Source of the DNA: JALGWN01 sp964598025
GTDB lineage: Bacteria > Arandabacterota > Arandabacteria > Arandabacterales > Arandabacteraceae
NCBI GenBank assembly: GCA_964598025.1
Contig: CAZRAU010000054.1
Span: forward strand, 1-20,851
Direction: 5' to 3'
DNA: 20,851 nucleotides
Shown here: piece by piece, positions 1-7,337 of the stretch
Layout of the letters: the number at the start of each line of letters is the position of its first letter
Numbering within the stretch: position 1 is the first letter of the stretch
Made by a program: the position numbers and the translations under genes
The notes under the pieces: generated by a model
Told to the model about the DNA's origin: nothing
What the model saw: only the letters and a program-made list of their open reading frames with translations
The model's database searches: none

Positions 1-1
1 T

Positions 2-43
2 CAGCCCAGCACCTGGGGCAACATCAAGTCGATGTACGAGTAG
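2..43 (+). CDS. 3' end of an upstream protein, C-terminus only
   Basis: Frame 2 reads Q-P-S-T-W-G-N-I-K-S-M-Y-E and stops at TAG 41-43. A strong intrinsic terminator follows 14 bases later, so this is a credible gene end. The S-T-W-G-x-I-K-x-x-Y pattern resembles C-terminal tails I remember on secreted or FlgD-like proteins of Eisenbacteria and related phyla; this is memory, not a search result. Only 13 codons are visible, so no function can be given. Confidence 0.5.
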   Translation, partial: QPSTWGNIKSMYE

Positions 44-54
44 TAGTTAGGGCA

Positions 55-90
55 TCAAAGAAGGGCGTCCTATGGGCGCCCTTTTTTATT
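55..90 (+). terminator. Strong rho-independent terminator
   Basis: The arms 61-70 and 74-83 pair over ten base pairs with a three-base TAT loop. Most pairs are G-C and there is one T-G wobble. The A-rich left flank can extend the stem against the T-run. Six Ts (82-87) follow immediately, the last two stem bases being part of the run. It ends the transcript of the gene that stops at 43. Confidence 0.9.
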
Positions 91-97
91 GCCCCCC

Positions 98-224
98 CCA
101 GGCCGGTCAAGAATGTCCATCTGCGGTGTTGCGCTTGTCGCTCGTCACTGCGGCGTATGGAACTATACGCCTCGCTTCTCCCGACGTCGCGCGCCTTGCA
201 TCTGAACATCCTTGACCAGCCTGG
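98..224. repeat. Intergenic palindromic (MITE-like) repeat with terminal inverted repeats
   Basis: The outer 27 bases at each end (98-124 and 198-224) are inverted copies with 22 of 27 matches; the outermost 14 match at 13. A central hairpin has the perfect arms 152-158 and 165-171 around a six-base loop. There is no coding signal. The layout resembles a dispersed intergenic element that I recall from deltaproteobacterial and other genomes, with the core 'CATCTGCGG(C/T)GTTGCGCTT' and an inner 'GCGTA...TACGC' hairpin. A non-autonomous transposon-derived or REP/BIME-like element is likely; the mobilising enzyme is not in the window. Confidence 0.75.
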
Positions 225-239
225 CCGATAGTGTAACAG

Positions 240-325
240 ATGTCCATCTGCGGTGTTGCGCTTGTCGCTCGTCACACCTTCGTATGCCTCGCATCCAAGC
301 GCTTGTCGCCGGCCTGGAACAGGCT
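240..325. repeat. Degenerate second copy of the palindromic repeat
   Basis: Bases 240-275 are identical over 36 nt to 113-148 of the first copy. After five substituted bases, CGTAT (281-285) is joined directly to GCCTCGC (286-292). The ten bases that lie between these words in the first copy (159-168) are missing, so the central hairpin has collapsed. Similarity then fades: GTCGC, a GCCT-like word and GAACA recur in the same order to about 325. The terminal inverted repeats are not recognisable. Confidence 0.7.
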
Positions 326-349
326 CCCCGGGAGCCCTCGATTTTTCGC

Positions 350-378
350 TTGCCAAAATCCGCAACCATAGCTACACT
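350..378 (+). promoter_or_regulatory. Sigma70-type promoter for the lytic transglycosylase
   Basis: A TTGCCA -35 box (350-355, five of six consensus bases) and a TACACT -10 box (373-378, four of six) are separated by 17 bases. Transcription would start near 385, leaving about 23 bases before the GTG start, enough for the G-rich ribosome site at 397-403. It lies downstream of both repeat copies, so the repeats are not part of this transcript. Confidence 0.6.
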
Positions 379-407
379 GTCCTATCACAGATATCGAAGG
401 GGGTAGT

Positions 408-2594
408 GTGTCCAAGAGGCGTGTGTGGCTTCTGCTTCTCTTTGCCGGTTGCTTGTGGTTTTTGGCTTGCGCGCCTAGGTATACCTCCCGGGTCACACCG
501 CCGAAGCCGGAGGCTCCCGATACGCCGGCCGAGCTGGGGAGCATTATCAACAACGCGGCAGCATCCTATGACATGGGTGTGGATTACTTCGTCCGGGAGA
601 AATACGATTCGGCTGCCTTCCATCTGGACCGGGCCGTGGCCCTGCTCAGCGGGAACATGGACTGGTCACAGGACGACGGGCTTCTGAGTGAAAGGCGGCT
701 GCTGCTTTACAAATGCCGGTACTTCCTGGAACGTATTCCAGTCGAAGTTGTAAGGCTTCCTCGGCCTGTCGAGACACAAGATGCCGCCTTGAGGGAGTCA
801 GCACTCCCTTCGATAGAGATGGTCAGAAACTCGAGAGTCGATCGGTGGATCGATTACTTCACGGGGGATGGGAGACAGGACTTTGAAAGATGGGTCAACA
901 GGTCGGGCAAGTACCGTGAGGATGCCCTCGAAGTACTCGAAGAAGAGGGGCTTCCTCTTGAAATCATAAATCTCGCCCTCATAGAAAGCGGTTTCAATCC
1001 GAAGGCTCACTCCAGAGCCCATGCAGTCGGGATGTGGCAGTTCATCGAGAGCACCGGCCGGATCTATGGTCTCAGGATAGACTGGTGGGTCGACGAGAGG
1101 AGGGACCCGGCTAGATCGACCCGGGCCGCCGCCCACTACCTTAAAGACCTTCACGAAGCCCTGGATTCCTGGCCCTTGGCGCTGGCGGCATACAATTGCG
1201 GTCAGGGAGGTGTGGAACGGGCCATGCAAAAATGCCGCAGCCGCGATTACTGGGATCTCAGCCTGAAGCGCGAAACCGTCGACTATGTGCCCAAGTTCAT
1301 GGCCGCATGCATCATAATGAAGAATCCCGAGGAGTATGGATTCGATTTCACGCTGGACGGCCCACTGGAATATGACGAGATCGAGGTGGAGCCGAAGACC
1401 CGGCTGAAGGCCATCGCTCGATCCTGCGGTGCGCCCGAGCCCGCGATTGAGGAGCTCAACCCGCACATTCTCCAGGGTTGCGTCCCGGACGGCAGGTCAG
1501 GCTATCCGGTCCGTATCCCGGGGGGCAAGCTCGCGATGTGCAGGGCGGAACTTGCCAAGATCCCGGCCGAAGAACGCATCTCGGATGTCACCGAAATAAC
1601 AATAGTGAAGCACAAGGTAAGAAGCGGCGACACGCTCTCCCAGATTGCCGAGCGCTACGGCAGCAGCGTGCGCGAAGTAGCCCGGGCCAATGATATCAGC
1701 AACTACAACCGTCTGCGTATCGGCCAGGTCCTGAGCATTCCTACCCGGGGTTACCGGGGATATCCTGAAAACCCCGGCATCCATGTGGTGAGAAAAAGCG
1801 AGACGCTCAGCTCTATTGCTGCCATGTACCGGGTGCGTGTAAGCGATATCGTGAAATGGAACGGTCTGAGATCGGAGCACCTGATATATGCAGGCCAGAA
1901 CCTTGTGGTCTCGGGCGACCGGGTCTACGACTCAGAGACTCTCGTTCACAGAGTGCAAAGAGGGGAGACGCTGAGCAGCATCGCCAGGGCCTACAAAAGA
2001 TCGTTGGAAGAGATAATGGCGGCAAACAACATGGGATCTGCGGATATCATATATCCTAATCAGACCATCAGAATACCGTGTGCGGCCCCGGCCGCCCGGT
2101 CCGAAGGTTCGCTGGTGCACGAAGTGCGGAAGGGCGAAACGGTCAGTCAAATCGCAGAGCACTATGGCGTGTCTACTTCCTCGGTGTTGAGCGCCAACAA
2201 CATGGATTCCAGGGCCAATATCCTCGTCGGCCAGAAGGTGATTGTCCCGGGCGCGTCCAGGCAGGCATCGTCCGGTGGAGCAATAATACACGAGGTTGAG
2301 CGCGGCGAAACGGTCTACTCGATTGCGCGGAAGTACTCGGCCTCCTGGCAGGATGTGCTCAAAGCCAACGACCTGAGAGAGACCGACACCATACACCCGG
2401 GACAGAAGCTCATGGTAGCCGGCGGCCCGGCCGTTGGGGGCATGGTGATCCACACCGTCGCGGCCGGGGAAAACGTGACGGTAATAGCCCGGAAGTACGG
2501 GGTCTCGGTGGACCGAGTCCTCGATATGAATGGTCTCGGTCGAAATCACAGAATCTACCCCGGGCAGAAGATGAAGATTCCCATCACCAAGTAA
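408..2594 (+). CDS. mltD: Membrane-bound lytic murein transglycosylase D-like lipoprotein, six LysM repeats
   Basis: Predicted periplasmic enzyme that cleaves the MurNAc-GlcNAc bond of peptidoglycan with 1,6-anhydro product formation (family knowledge). The GTG start follows an AAGGGGG ribosome site. The N-terminus is a lipoprotein signal with candidate lipidated Cys15 (FAGC) or Cys21 (FLAC). The SLT domain spans about residues 165-300. It carries the family's E-S-G motif with catalytic Glu193 (ALIESGFNP), then GMWQF (208-212) and AAYNCGQGG (260-268). Six LysM peptidoglycan-binding repeats begin near residues 401, 458, 513, 570, 627 and 681, each with the H-x-V-x-x-G-E-T-(L/V) style opening. 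At 728 residues it is longer than E. coli MltD because of the extra LysM units. It is monocistronic, converging on the glgC operon with an 18-base gap. Confidence 0.93.
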   Translation: MSKRRVWLLLLFAGCLWFLACAPRYTSRVTPPKPEAPDTPAELGSIINNAAASYDMGVDYFVREKYDSAAFHLDRAVALLSGNMDWSQDDGLLSERRLLLYKCRYFLERIPVEVVRLPRPVETQDAALRESALPSIEMVRNSRVDRWIDYFTGDGRQDFERWVNRSGKYREDALEVLEEEGLPLEIINLALIESGFNPKAHSRAHAVGMWQFIESTGRIYGLRIDWWVDERRDPARSTRAAAHYLKDLHEALDSWPLALAAYNCGQGGVERAMQKCRSRDYWDLSLKRETVDYVPKFMAACIIMKNPEEYGFDFTLDGPLEYDEIEVEPKTRLKAIARSCGAPEPAIEELNPHILQGCVPDGRSGYPVRIPGGKLAMCRAELAKIPAEERISDVTEITIVKHKVRSGDTLSQIAERYGSSVREVARANDISNYNRLRIGQVLSIPTRGYRGYPENPGIHVVRKSETLSSIAAMYRVRVSDIVKWNGLRSEHLIYAGQNLVVSGDRVYDSETLVHRVQRGETLSSIARAYKRSLEEIMAANNMGSADIIYPNQTIRIPCAAPAARSEGSLVHEVRKGETVSQIAEHYGVSTSSVLSANNMDSRANILVGQKVIVPGASRQASSGGAIIHEVERGETVYSIARKYSASWQDVLKANDLRETDTIHPGQKLMVAGGPAVGGMVIHTVAAGENVTVIARKYGVSVDRVLDMNGLGRNHRIYPGQKMKIPITK

Positions 2595-2612
2595 GAGGCG
2601 TCGCGAGTCCCG

Positions 2613-3863
2613 TCAGGAGAGGTTGTGGCCGCTCTTCAAGATTAAAGCTTCGTTGCCTCTGTCACATCTTAGAACCTGGCAGTTTCTACCGATGACCGAG
2701 CCCGCGGGGATGATGCTTCCCTTCTCGACCAGCGTAAGCCCGGTATTCATCAGGTCGGGGTGTTCGTGGTTGGGGCTGAAATCGACGCCGTAGCCTACCT
2801 TGGCGCGCTCGCCGACCACCGCCTGCTTGTCGATTATTGAGAGATTGACCAGCGCTCCGCCCATTACGGCGGAGCCTGCGAACACGACCGAATTCCTTAC
2901 GACTGCGTCCTTCTCGACGATCACCCCGGAGGAGATCACCGAGCTTTCCACGGTTCCCTTGATCACAGCCCCATGGCAAACCAGGGAATCCGAAACCCGA
3001 CAGTCGTCGGCGAAAAAGGCGGGGGGAAGATCCTCGAAATTGGTAAGAATCGGCCAGTCCGGGTCCGACAGATCGACCGGCGGCCGACAGCCCAGGAGAT
3101 CCATGCTTGTTTCGAAATAGGTGCCGACAGTGCCCACATCCCGCCAGTAACCACGGAATTCGTAGCCATAGACCCTGTTCTGTCTCACCAGTGCGGGAAG
3201 TACGTCTCCGCCGAAATCATGTGCGGTCTCCATGCCGGCGTCCTCCCCGAGCAGGCACTCGCGCAGGGCTTTGCGGCTGAACACATAGATGCCCATGGAA
3301 GCCAGGGTGCTCTTGGCGTCCGTGGATTTCTCATGAAACTCGACAATCCGTTTCTGGCCGTCCAGAGTGCAGGTCCCGAGCTTGGGCGTCTCCTCCGGTT
3401 TCACCCTGGTCACAGCTACGGTGAGATCTGCCTTTCTCTGCTTATGGAAGTCAAGGAGCGGTCTGTAGTCCATCTTGTAAACATGATCGCCGGCAAGGAC
3501 CAAGACTGAATCCGGTGTCCGCTCCTCTATGAAGTGCATGTTTCGACGGACCGCGTCCGCATTGCCCTCATACCACCTGTCTTCGGCATTCCCGATATAC
3601 GGCTGGAGTATCACCACCTCGCTGCCCATGCTGTTCAGATCCCAGGGATTGCCGAAATCCAGATGCCTCCAAAGGGACCGGGGCTCATACTGGCTCAGAA
3701 TGAATATCTGGCGCAGCCCCGAGTTCACGCAATTGGAGAGCGCGAAGTCGATTATTCTGTAAATCCCGCCGAACGGTACCGCCGGTTTCGCCCGGTACCG
3801 GGAAAGCAAGAGCAGCCGCTTCCCGGCCCCGCCGGCAAGAATTATGACGAGATCTCTTGCCAT
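2613..3863 (-). CDS. glgC: Glucose-1-phosphate adenylyltransferase, catalytic-type subunit
   Basis: Makes ADP-glucose from ATP and glucose-1-phosphate, the committing step of bacterial glycogen synthesis. The N-terminal nucleotidyltransferase domain has GGAGKRL (11-17), RAKPAVPFGG (24-33), YRIIDFALSN (35-44), GDHVYKMDY (125-133, Asp126 as catalytic base) and Lys179 in the FHEKS loop, where families usually have F-x-E-K-P. Arg16 and Lys26 correspond to the two residues that separate catalytic from modulatory subunits of plant ADP-glucose pyrophosphorylase, and both are present. A left-handed beta-helix region follows (about 290-400). At 416 residues it has normal length. It is the last gene of the minus-strand operon, with its ATG inside the 3' end of the paralogue (22-base overlap) and GAGG four bases upstream. 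Confidence 0.93.
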   Translation of the reverse strand: MARDLVIILAGGAGKRLLLLSRYRAKPAVPFGGIYRIIDFALSNCVNSGLRQIFILSQYEPRSLWRHLDFGNPWDLNSMGSEVVILQPYIGNAEDRWYEGNADAVRRNMHFIEERTPDSVLVLAGDHVYKMDYRPLLDFHKQRKADLTVAVTRVKPEETPKLGTCTLDGQKRIVEFHEKSTDAKSTLASMGIYVFSRKALRECLLGEDAGMETAHDFGGDVLPALVRQNRVYGYEFRGYWRDVGTVGTYFETSMDLLGCRPPVDLSDPDWPILTNFEDLPPAFFADDCRVSDSLVCHGAVIKGTVESSVISSGVIVEKDAVVRNSVVFAGSAVMGGALVNLSIIDKQAVVGERAKVGYGVDFSPNHEHPDLMNTGLTLVEKGSIIPAGSVIGRNCQVLRCDRGNEALILKSGHNLS

Positions 3864-5119
3864 TTCGCCTCGCTGCCGAGCGTCTCACCGCAGACAATAT
3901 CCCGGCTGGGTATCGCATCAGAGGTGAGATCGGCTCCTATGAGTACGTTCCTCCCGATGCGGATGCCATCGGGGATCACGGTACCCTTGCCGATGATGGT
4001 CACTCCGGAGTCAAGTGTGTTCGGAAACCGCGAATTGGTGGTCGAGGCCGTTCCGAACCCGACCACAGACTTCCGGCCGATTTTCACATTCTTGTCGAGG
4101 ATGCAGCGGTTGACTGTCGCCCCGCGCTTCACCACGGTATCGGAGAAAACAATCGAATCCTGGATCTTCGCCCCCGGCTCCACGCGCACCCCTGGAAACA
4201 GGACCGACCTGTGCACCTCTCCGTCGATGTGGCACTGATTGGCCGCAAACGAACTCCGGATCACGGCGTTCTTGCCTATGCGGGACGGGGATCTGACTTC
4301 GGTCTTCGTGAAGATGGGCCAGGCGCGATCGTTGAGATCAAGGTCGCCGGGTTGATCGATGAGGGCCATCGAGGAGTCATAGTATTGCCGGACCCAGCCG
4401 ATGTCGGCCCAGTACCCGTTATGCACATGGGCCCTGACTTTCCGTTCCCTGACCAGCGGAATCAGGACATCATAGACGAGATCGTATTTCCCTTCTCCGG
4501 CGACGGCGAGCCGTTCTTCAAGAACCTCTTTTCTGAAGATGTATATTCCCAGCGAGAAGAACTCCAGGCCCTTGTCCTCAGGTTTCTCCACGAACCGGCC
4601 GACAAAACCGTCACGATCAATCTCAAGGGCCCCGTAACGCTCCGGAGCTCCTCTGTAAAGACGTTTGGCCGCAATCGTCACCCACGCGCCGCTATATTGG
4701 TGAGCCCTGATCATGTCTCGATAGTCCATCTTGTACACCTGGTCTCCGGAGAGGATCAGCACATCCTCGGCGGAGGTGGCCTTGACAACCCGGAGATGTT
4801 GCCACAGGGCATCGGCAGTGCCGCGGAACCAATTGGACTCCGTTCTCGCGGCATAGGGCTGGAGAATCATCAGACCGCCCTTTCGTCTATTGAGATCCCA
4901 GGGCTTTCCGTTCCCCACGTGAGCTATGAGAGAAGTGGGATTGTACTGGGCCAGGATGCCGACGTTGTGGACGTCCGAATTGGCACAGTTGGACAGGCAG
5001 AAGTCCACGATCCGGAATCGCCCGCCATAGGGCAGAGCTGCCTTGGATCTGTATGCGGTCAGCACGGGGAGTTCGCGGCTGGCCCCGCCTGCAAGAATCA
5101 GGGCCGGGATATCATTCAT
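3842..5119 (-). CDS. GlgC paralogue, probable modulatory (GlgD-like) ADP-glucose pyrophosphorylase subunit
   Basis: Clear homologue of the neighbouring GlgC along its whole 425 residues, with YGGRFRIVDF (31-40), GDQVYKMDY (125-133), FVEKP (176-180, Lys179) and a C-terminal beta-helix. The ATP-phosphate loop is altered. Where the sister reads GGAGKRL, this protein reads GGASREL (11-17), so Gly14 is Ser and the catalytic Arg16 is Glu. RAKPA has become RSKAA, with Lys26 retained. In plant ADP-glucose pyrophosphorylase and Firmicutes GlgC/GlgD, paralogues with such losses act as regulatory partners. I infer a hetero-oligomer with the downstream gene product. An active enzyme on a different sugar phosphate is the alternative. 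Its ATG overlaps the upstream gene by eight bases and its stop overlaps the next start by 22, which would help balanced translation. Confidence 0.85.
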   Translation of the reverse strand: MNDIPALILAGGASRELPVLTAYRSKAALPYGGRFRIVDFCLSNCANSDVHNVGILAQYNPTSLIAHVGNGKPWDLNRRKGGLMILQPYAARTESNWFRGTADALWQHLRVVKATSAEDVLILSGDQVYKMDYRDMIRAHQYSGAWVTIAAKRLYRGAPERYGALEIDRDGFVGRFVEKPEDKGLEFFSLGIYIFRKEVLEERLAVAGEGKYDLVYDVLIPLVRERKVRAHVHNGYWADIGWVRQYYDSSMALIDQPGDLDLNDRAWPIFTKTEVRSPSRIGKNAVIRSSFAANQCHIDGEVHRSVLFPGVRVEPGAKIQDSIVFSDTVVKRGATVNRCILDKNVKIGRKSVVGFGTASTTNSRFPNTLDSGVTIIGKGTVIPDGIRIGRNVLIGADLTSDAIPSRDIVCGETLGSEAKWQEISS

Positions 5120-7337
5120 GCTCTTCTTCCGCCAGCTTCAAGTTCTCCCTCGCCATTTCATTGGTCGGGTCGAGTACCAGCGCCCGCTTCCAGGCTTCGA
5201 TGGCCCTCGCAAGACTGTCCATGTCGGCGTATACGGTTCCCATGTTGACTAGAATGTCCGCATTCCCGGGATCGTACTTATACAGCTCCTTGAAGTGGCC
5301 GAGGGCGTCCTGGGGCCGGTCGGCTCGGAAGAGGCAATTCGCCAGTTTGAACCTCAAGGGCATGTTTCCGGGATCGACACTGAGTATGTTTCCAAGTACC
5401 TCACACGCCTTGAGAGGCTGCCCCAGTTTGGAGTAGGTGTCCGCAAGTTGGACGGAGGCCGACGCATTATATGGGTTGACGGCCAGGGCCGACTCCAGAT
5501 ATCGGGCGGCATCTTCGTACTCCCCGAGTTCGAACGCGGCTCTCCCGAGCGCCGAGAATGTGATCACACCGCCCCCCACATGATCGAGTTCCGTCTCGAG
5601 ATCTTGCAATGCAATGTCAGGCCTTCCGATATCCAGATTACTCAATCCCATCAACTGGTATAACCGGGGTTCATACGGATGGGTGCGCCTGACGTCCTCC
5701 AGGCCCGACAGCGCTTCATCATATCTGCCCAACATGATCAAGAGCGAAGATCTTTCGATGCCGATGCGCGGATCCTGTATTTTCCGGCCGGTCGCCGCGT
5801 CCAGAATCTCGACTCCGGCCGGGGCCTTTCCGGTATTGCCATAGAGCGTGGCCAATGAGACATAGGGCTCCGGACGGTCCGGGTTTTGGGACATGGCCTC
5901 CTTATACAGCTCCTCGGCCCTGTCGAAAACGGCGACCTCGCCGTAGACATCCCCTGCGAGCACCAAATTCGCCACCGTGTCCACTTCCTTGGCGGGAAGC
6001 AGGTAGACCAGGAGCCCGACAACCACCACAGTCGCAATCAGGGCCGCGGCCCTACCCGTCTCGCTCCGCCTGAGTCTCCTTACCAATTCCGACACCAGGT
6101 ACCCGCTGAAGACACAGAGGAAAGGCAATACCATGATCTTTCCGGCATCGCTCACCAGGAAAACCGCGATTATCAGCGAAGAGAGCGGTATGAAGATGCT
6201 CAGATGCAGCAGTTCCCGCCTGGTCCCAAGCACAAGACCGGCAAGGCCCAGAGTCGCAATCACGGCGAAGGAGAAAACCCGGGTCTTGAGCAGCCATGAG
6301 TACTTGGCAAGAAACCGCATGTCCAGATTTGCCGGGGGTTGGGACCTTCCCCAGAAAAGGCCCAGCTTGGTGAAGTAGGTGCCCAGGTAAGCCAGGGGGG
6401 CCGAGGCGAGATCCTCCATCGCTCTCCGCCCCCAGTGCCGGTGAGCCTCCACGGGTGTCTCGATTGTCGGGTTCTCGATGACCGCAAACCGCAGAGCATC
6501 CCGCTGGCCCTCGATGCGGCTCGGCATTGCTATAGCCCGATACGCCCCTTCTTGCCCCGCGACGTTTATCTCGTACCAGGATTGGATTGCGGTCCCGCCC
6601 GTATTGCCCCCGCCGAGAAAGGCCTGCCATGACGTCCGCAGAGGGAGCATCGTTCTCTGGTCGGTCCGTAATAGGAAAAGGTGGTAGCAGAAGGGGGCTA
6701 TCAGGAAGCCGATCACCATGACCGCAGCGGCCCTTCTGACCCTTGTGTTCTTGGAGGCCAGACAGCCGATGAACCATGCCGGCAGCGCGGCGATTGCCGC
6801 GAAACTGCTCATAAAGGCGGCGCCGAGGCAAAGCCCGGAGAGGCCGCAGTTGAGATAGGTGCGGCCATGGTTCGCACGCACAAGCAAATATGCTCCGGCC
6901 ACCAGCAGAAAAACGGTAAGCGTCACCTCGTTTAGTTCCGAGGCGAAGAACAGAGCAGGTCCGGCCAGCGCGAAGAGAATGCCGCCGACGATTCCTGCTG
7001 CCAAGCCGTAAATCTTCCGGCCAGTCAAGTAAACCAGCAGGGCGGTGGCGGCCCCGAGTATGCACTGGATGACTCGCACCAGGTTCATGCTCTCTCTGAG
7101 GACTGAGTACACCAGTCCAAGGAAGTATGCATAGAGGGGCTCCCTAAACGGAACAGCCTGGTCCACCCACGAAACCTGCTGTCTGAATGCCGCCCAGCGG
7201 TGGAAGAACCCCGCGTCGAGGACAGGGTGATAGTAAAACGGCAAATCCTTGACCTGTAGCAGGTAGACCAGCCTCGCCGCAAATGCTCCCACGAAGATCA
7301 ACGCCGCGATCATCCTTAATCTGGGCTTCTCCATCAT
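5112..7337 (-). CDS. GT-C (PMT/ArnT-like) membrane glycosyltransferase with C-terminal TPR repeats
   Basis: 741 residues. The first half, about residues 9-455, is a polytopic membrane region of the family that transfers sugars from polyprenyl-phosphate donors on the periplasmic side. It has a first transmembrane helix (9-27), an acidic motif in the first external loop (VLDAGFFHRWA) and FREPLYAYFLG, the spacing seen in PMT_2/GT39-type proteins. About ten hydrophobic helices follow. The second half, from about residue 470, is a TPR array with motifs such as A-x-x-x-Y/L-E-x-A-L and D-P-x-N, ending in EEEHE. Substrate is not deducible. The start is a double Met; the first ATG overlaps the TGA of the upstream propeller gene and follows AAGGAAGAG. 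The TPR part could scaffold partners in a periplasmic polysaccharide or glycoprotein pathway. Confidence 0.8.
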   Translation of the reverse strand: MMEKPRLRMIAALIFVGAFAARLVYLLQVKDLPFYYHPVLDAGFFHRWAAFRQQVSWVDQAVPFREPLYAYFLGLVYSVLRESMNLVRVIQCILGAATALLVYLTGRKIYGLAAGIVGGILFALAGPALFFASELNEVTLTVFLLVAGAYLLVRANHGRTYLNCGLSGLCLGAAFMSSFAAIAALPAWFIGCLASKNTRVRRAAAVMVIGFLIAPFCYHLFLLRTDQRTMLPLRTSWQAFLGGGNTGGTAIQSWYEINVAGQEGAYRAIAMPSRIEGQRDALRFAVIENPTIETPVEAHRHWGRRAMEDLASAPLAYLGTYFTKLGLFWGRSQPPANLDMRFLAKYSWLLKTRVFSFAVIATLGLAGLVLGTRRELLHLSIFIPLSSLIIAVFLVSDAGKIMVLPFLCVFSGYLVSELVRRLRRSETGRAAALIATVVVVGLLVYLLPAKEVDTVANLVLAGDVYGEVAVFDRAEELYKEAMSQNPDRPEPYVSLATLYGNTGKAPAGVEILDAATGRKIQDPRIGIERSSLLIMLGRYDEALSGLEDVRRTHPYEPRLYQLMGLSNLDIGRPDIALQDLETELDHVGGGVITFSALGRAAFELGEYEDAARYLESALAVNPYNASASVQLADTYSKLGQPLKACEVLGNILSVDPGNMPLRFKLANCLFRADRPQDALGHFKELYKYDPGNADILVNMGTVYADMDSLARAIEAWKRALVLDPTNEMARENLKLAEEEHE

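Noticed and set aside
113..275. CRISPR-like reading of the two identical 36-base blocks
   Set aside because: There are only two copies, the second embedded in a decayed palindromic element. The interval of 91 bases is itself part of the first element, and no cas gene is nearby.
24..369. Open frames in the repeat region (for example 24-365 and 163-369, minus strand)
   Set aside because: They translate the palindromic repeats and the terminator. The same peptide appears twice because the DNA is repeated.
3857..5248. 463-codon plus-strand open frame opposite the upstream glgC paralogue
   Set aside because: It is antisense to a clear GlgC-family protein and has no domain or ribosome site.
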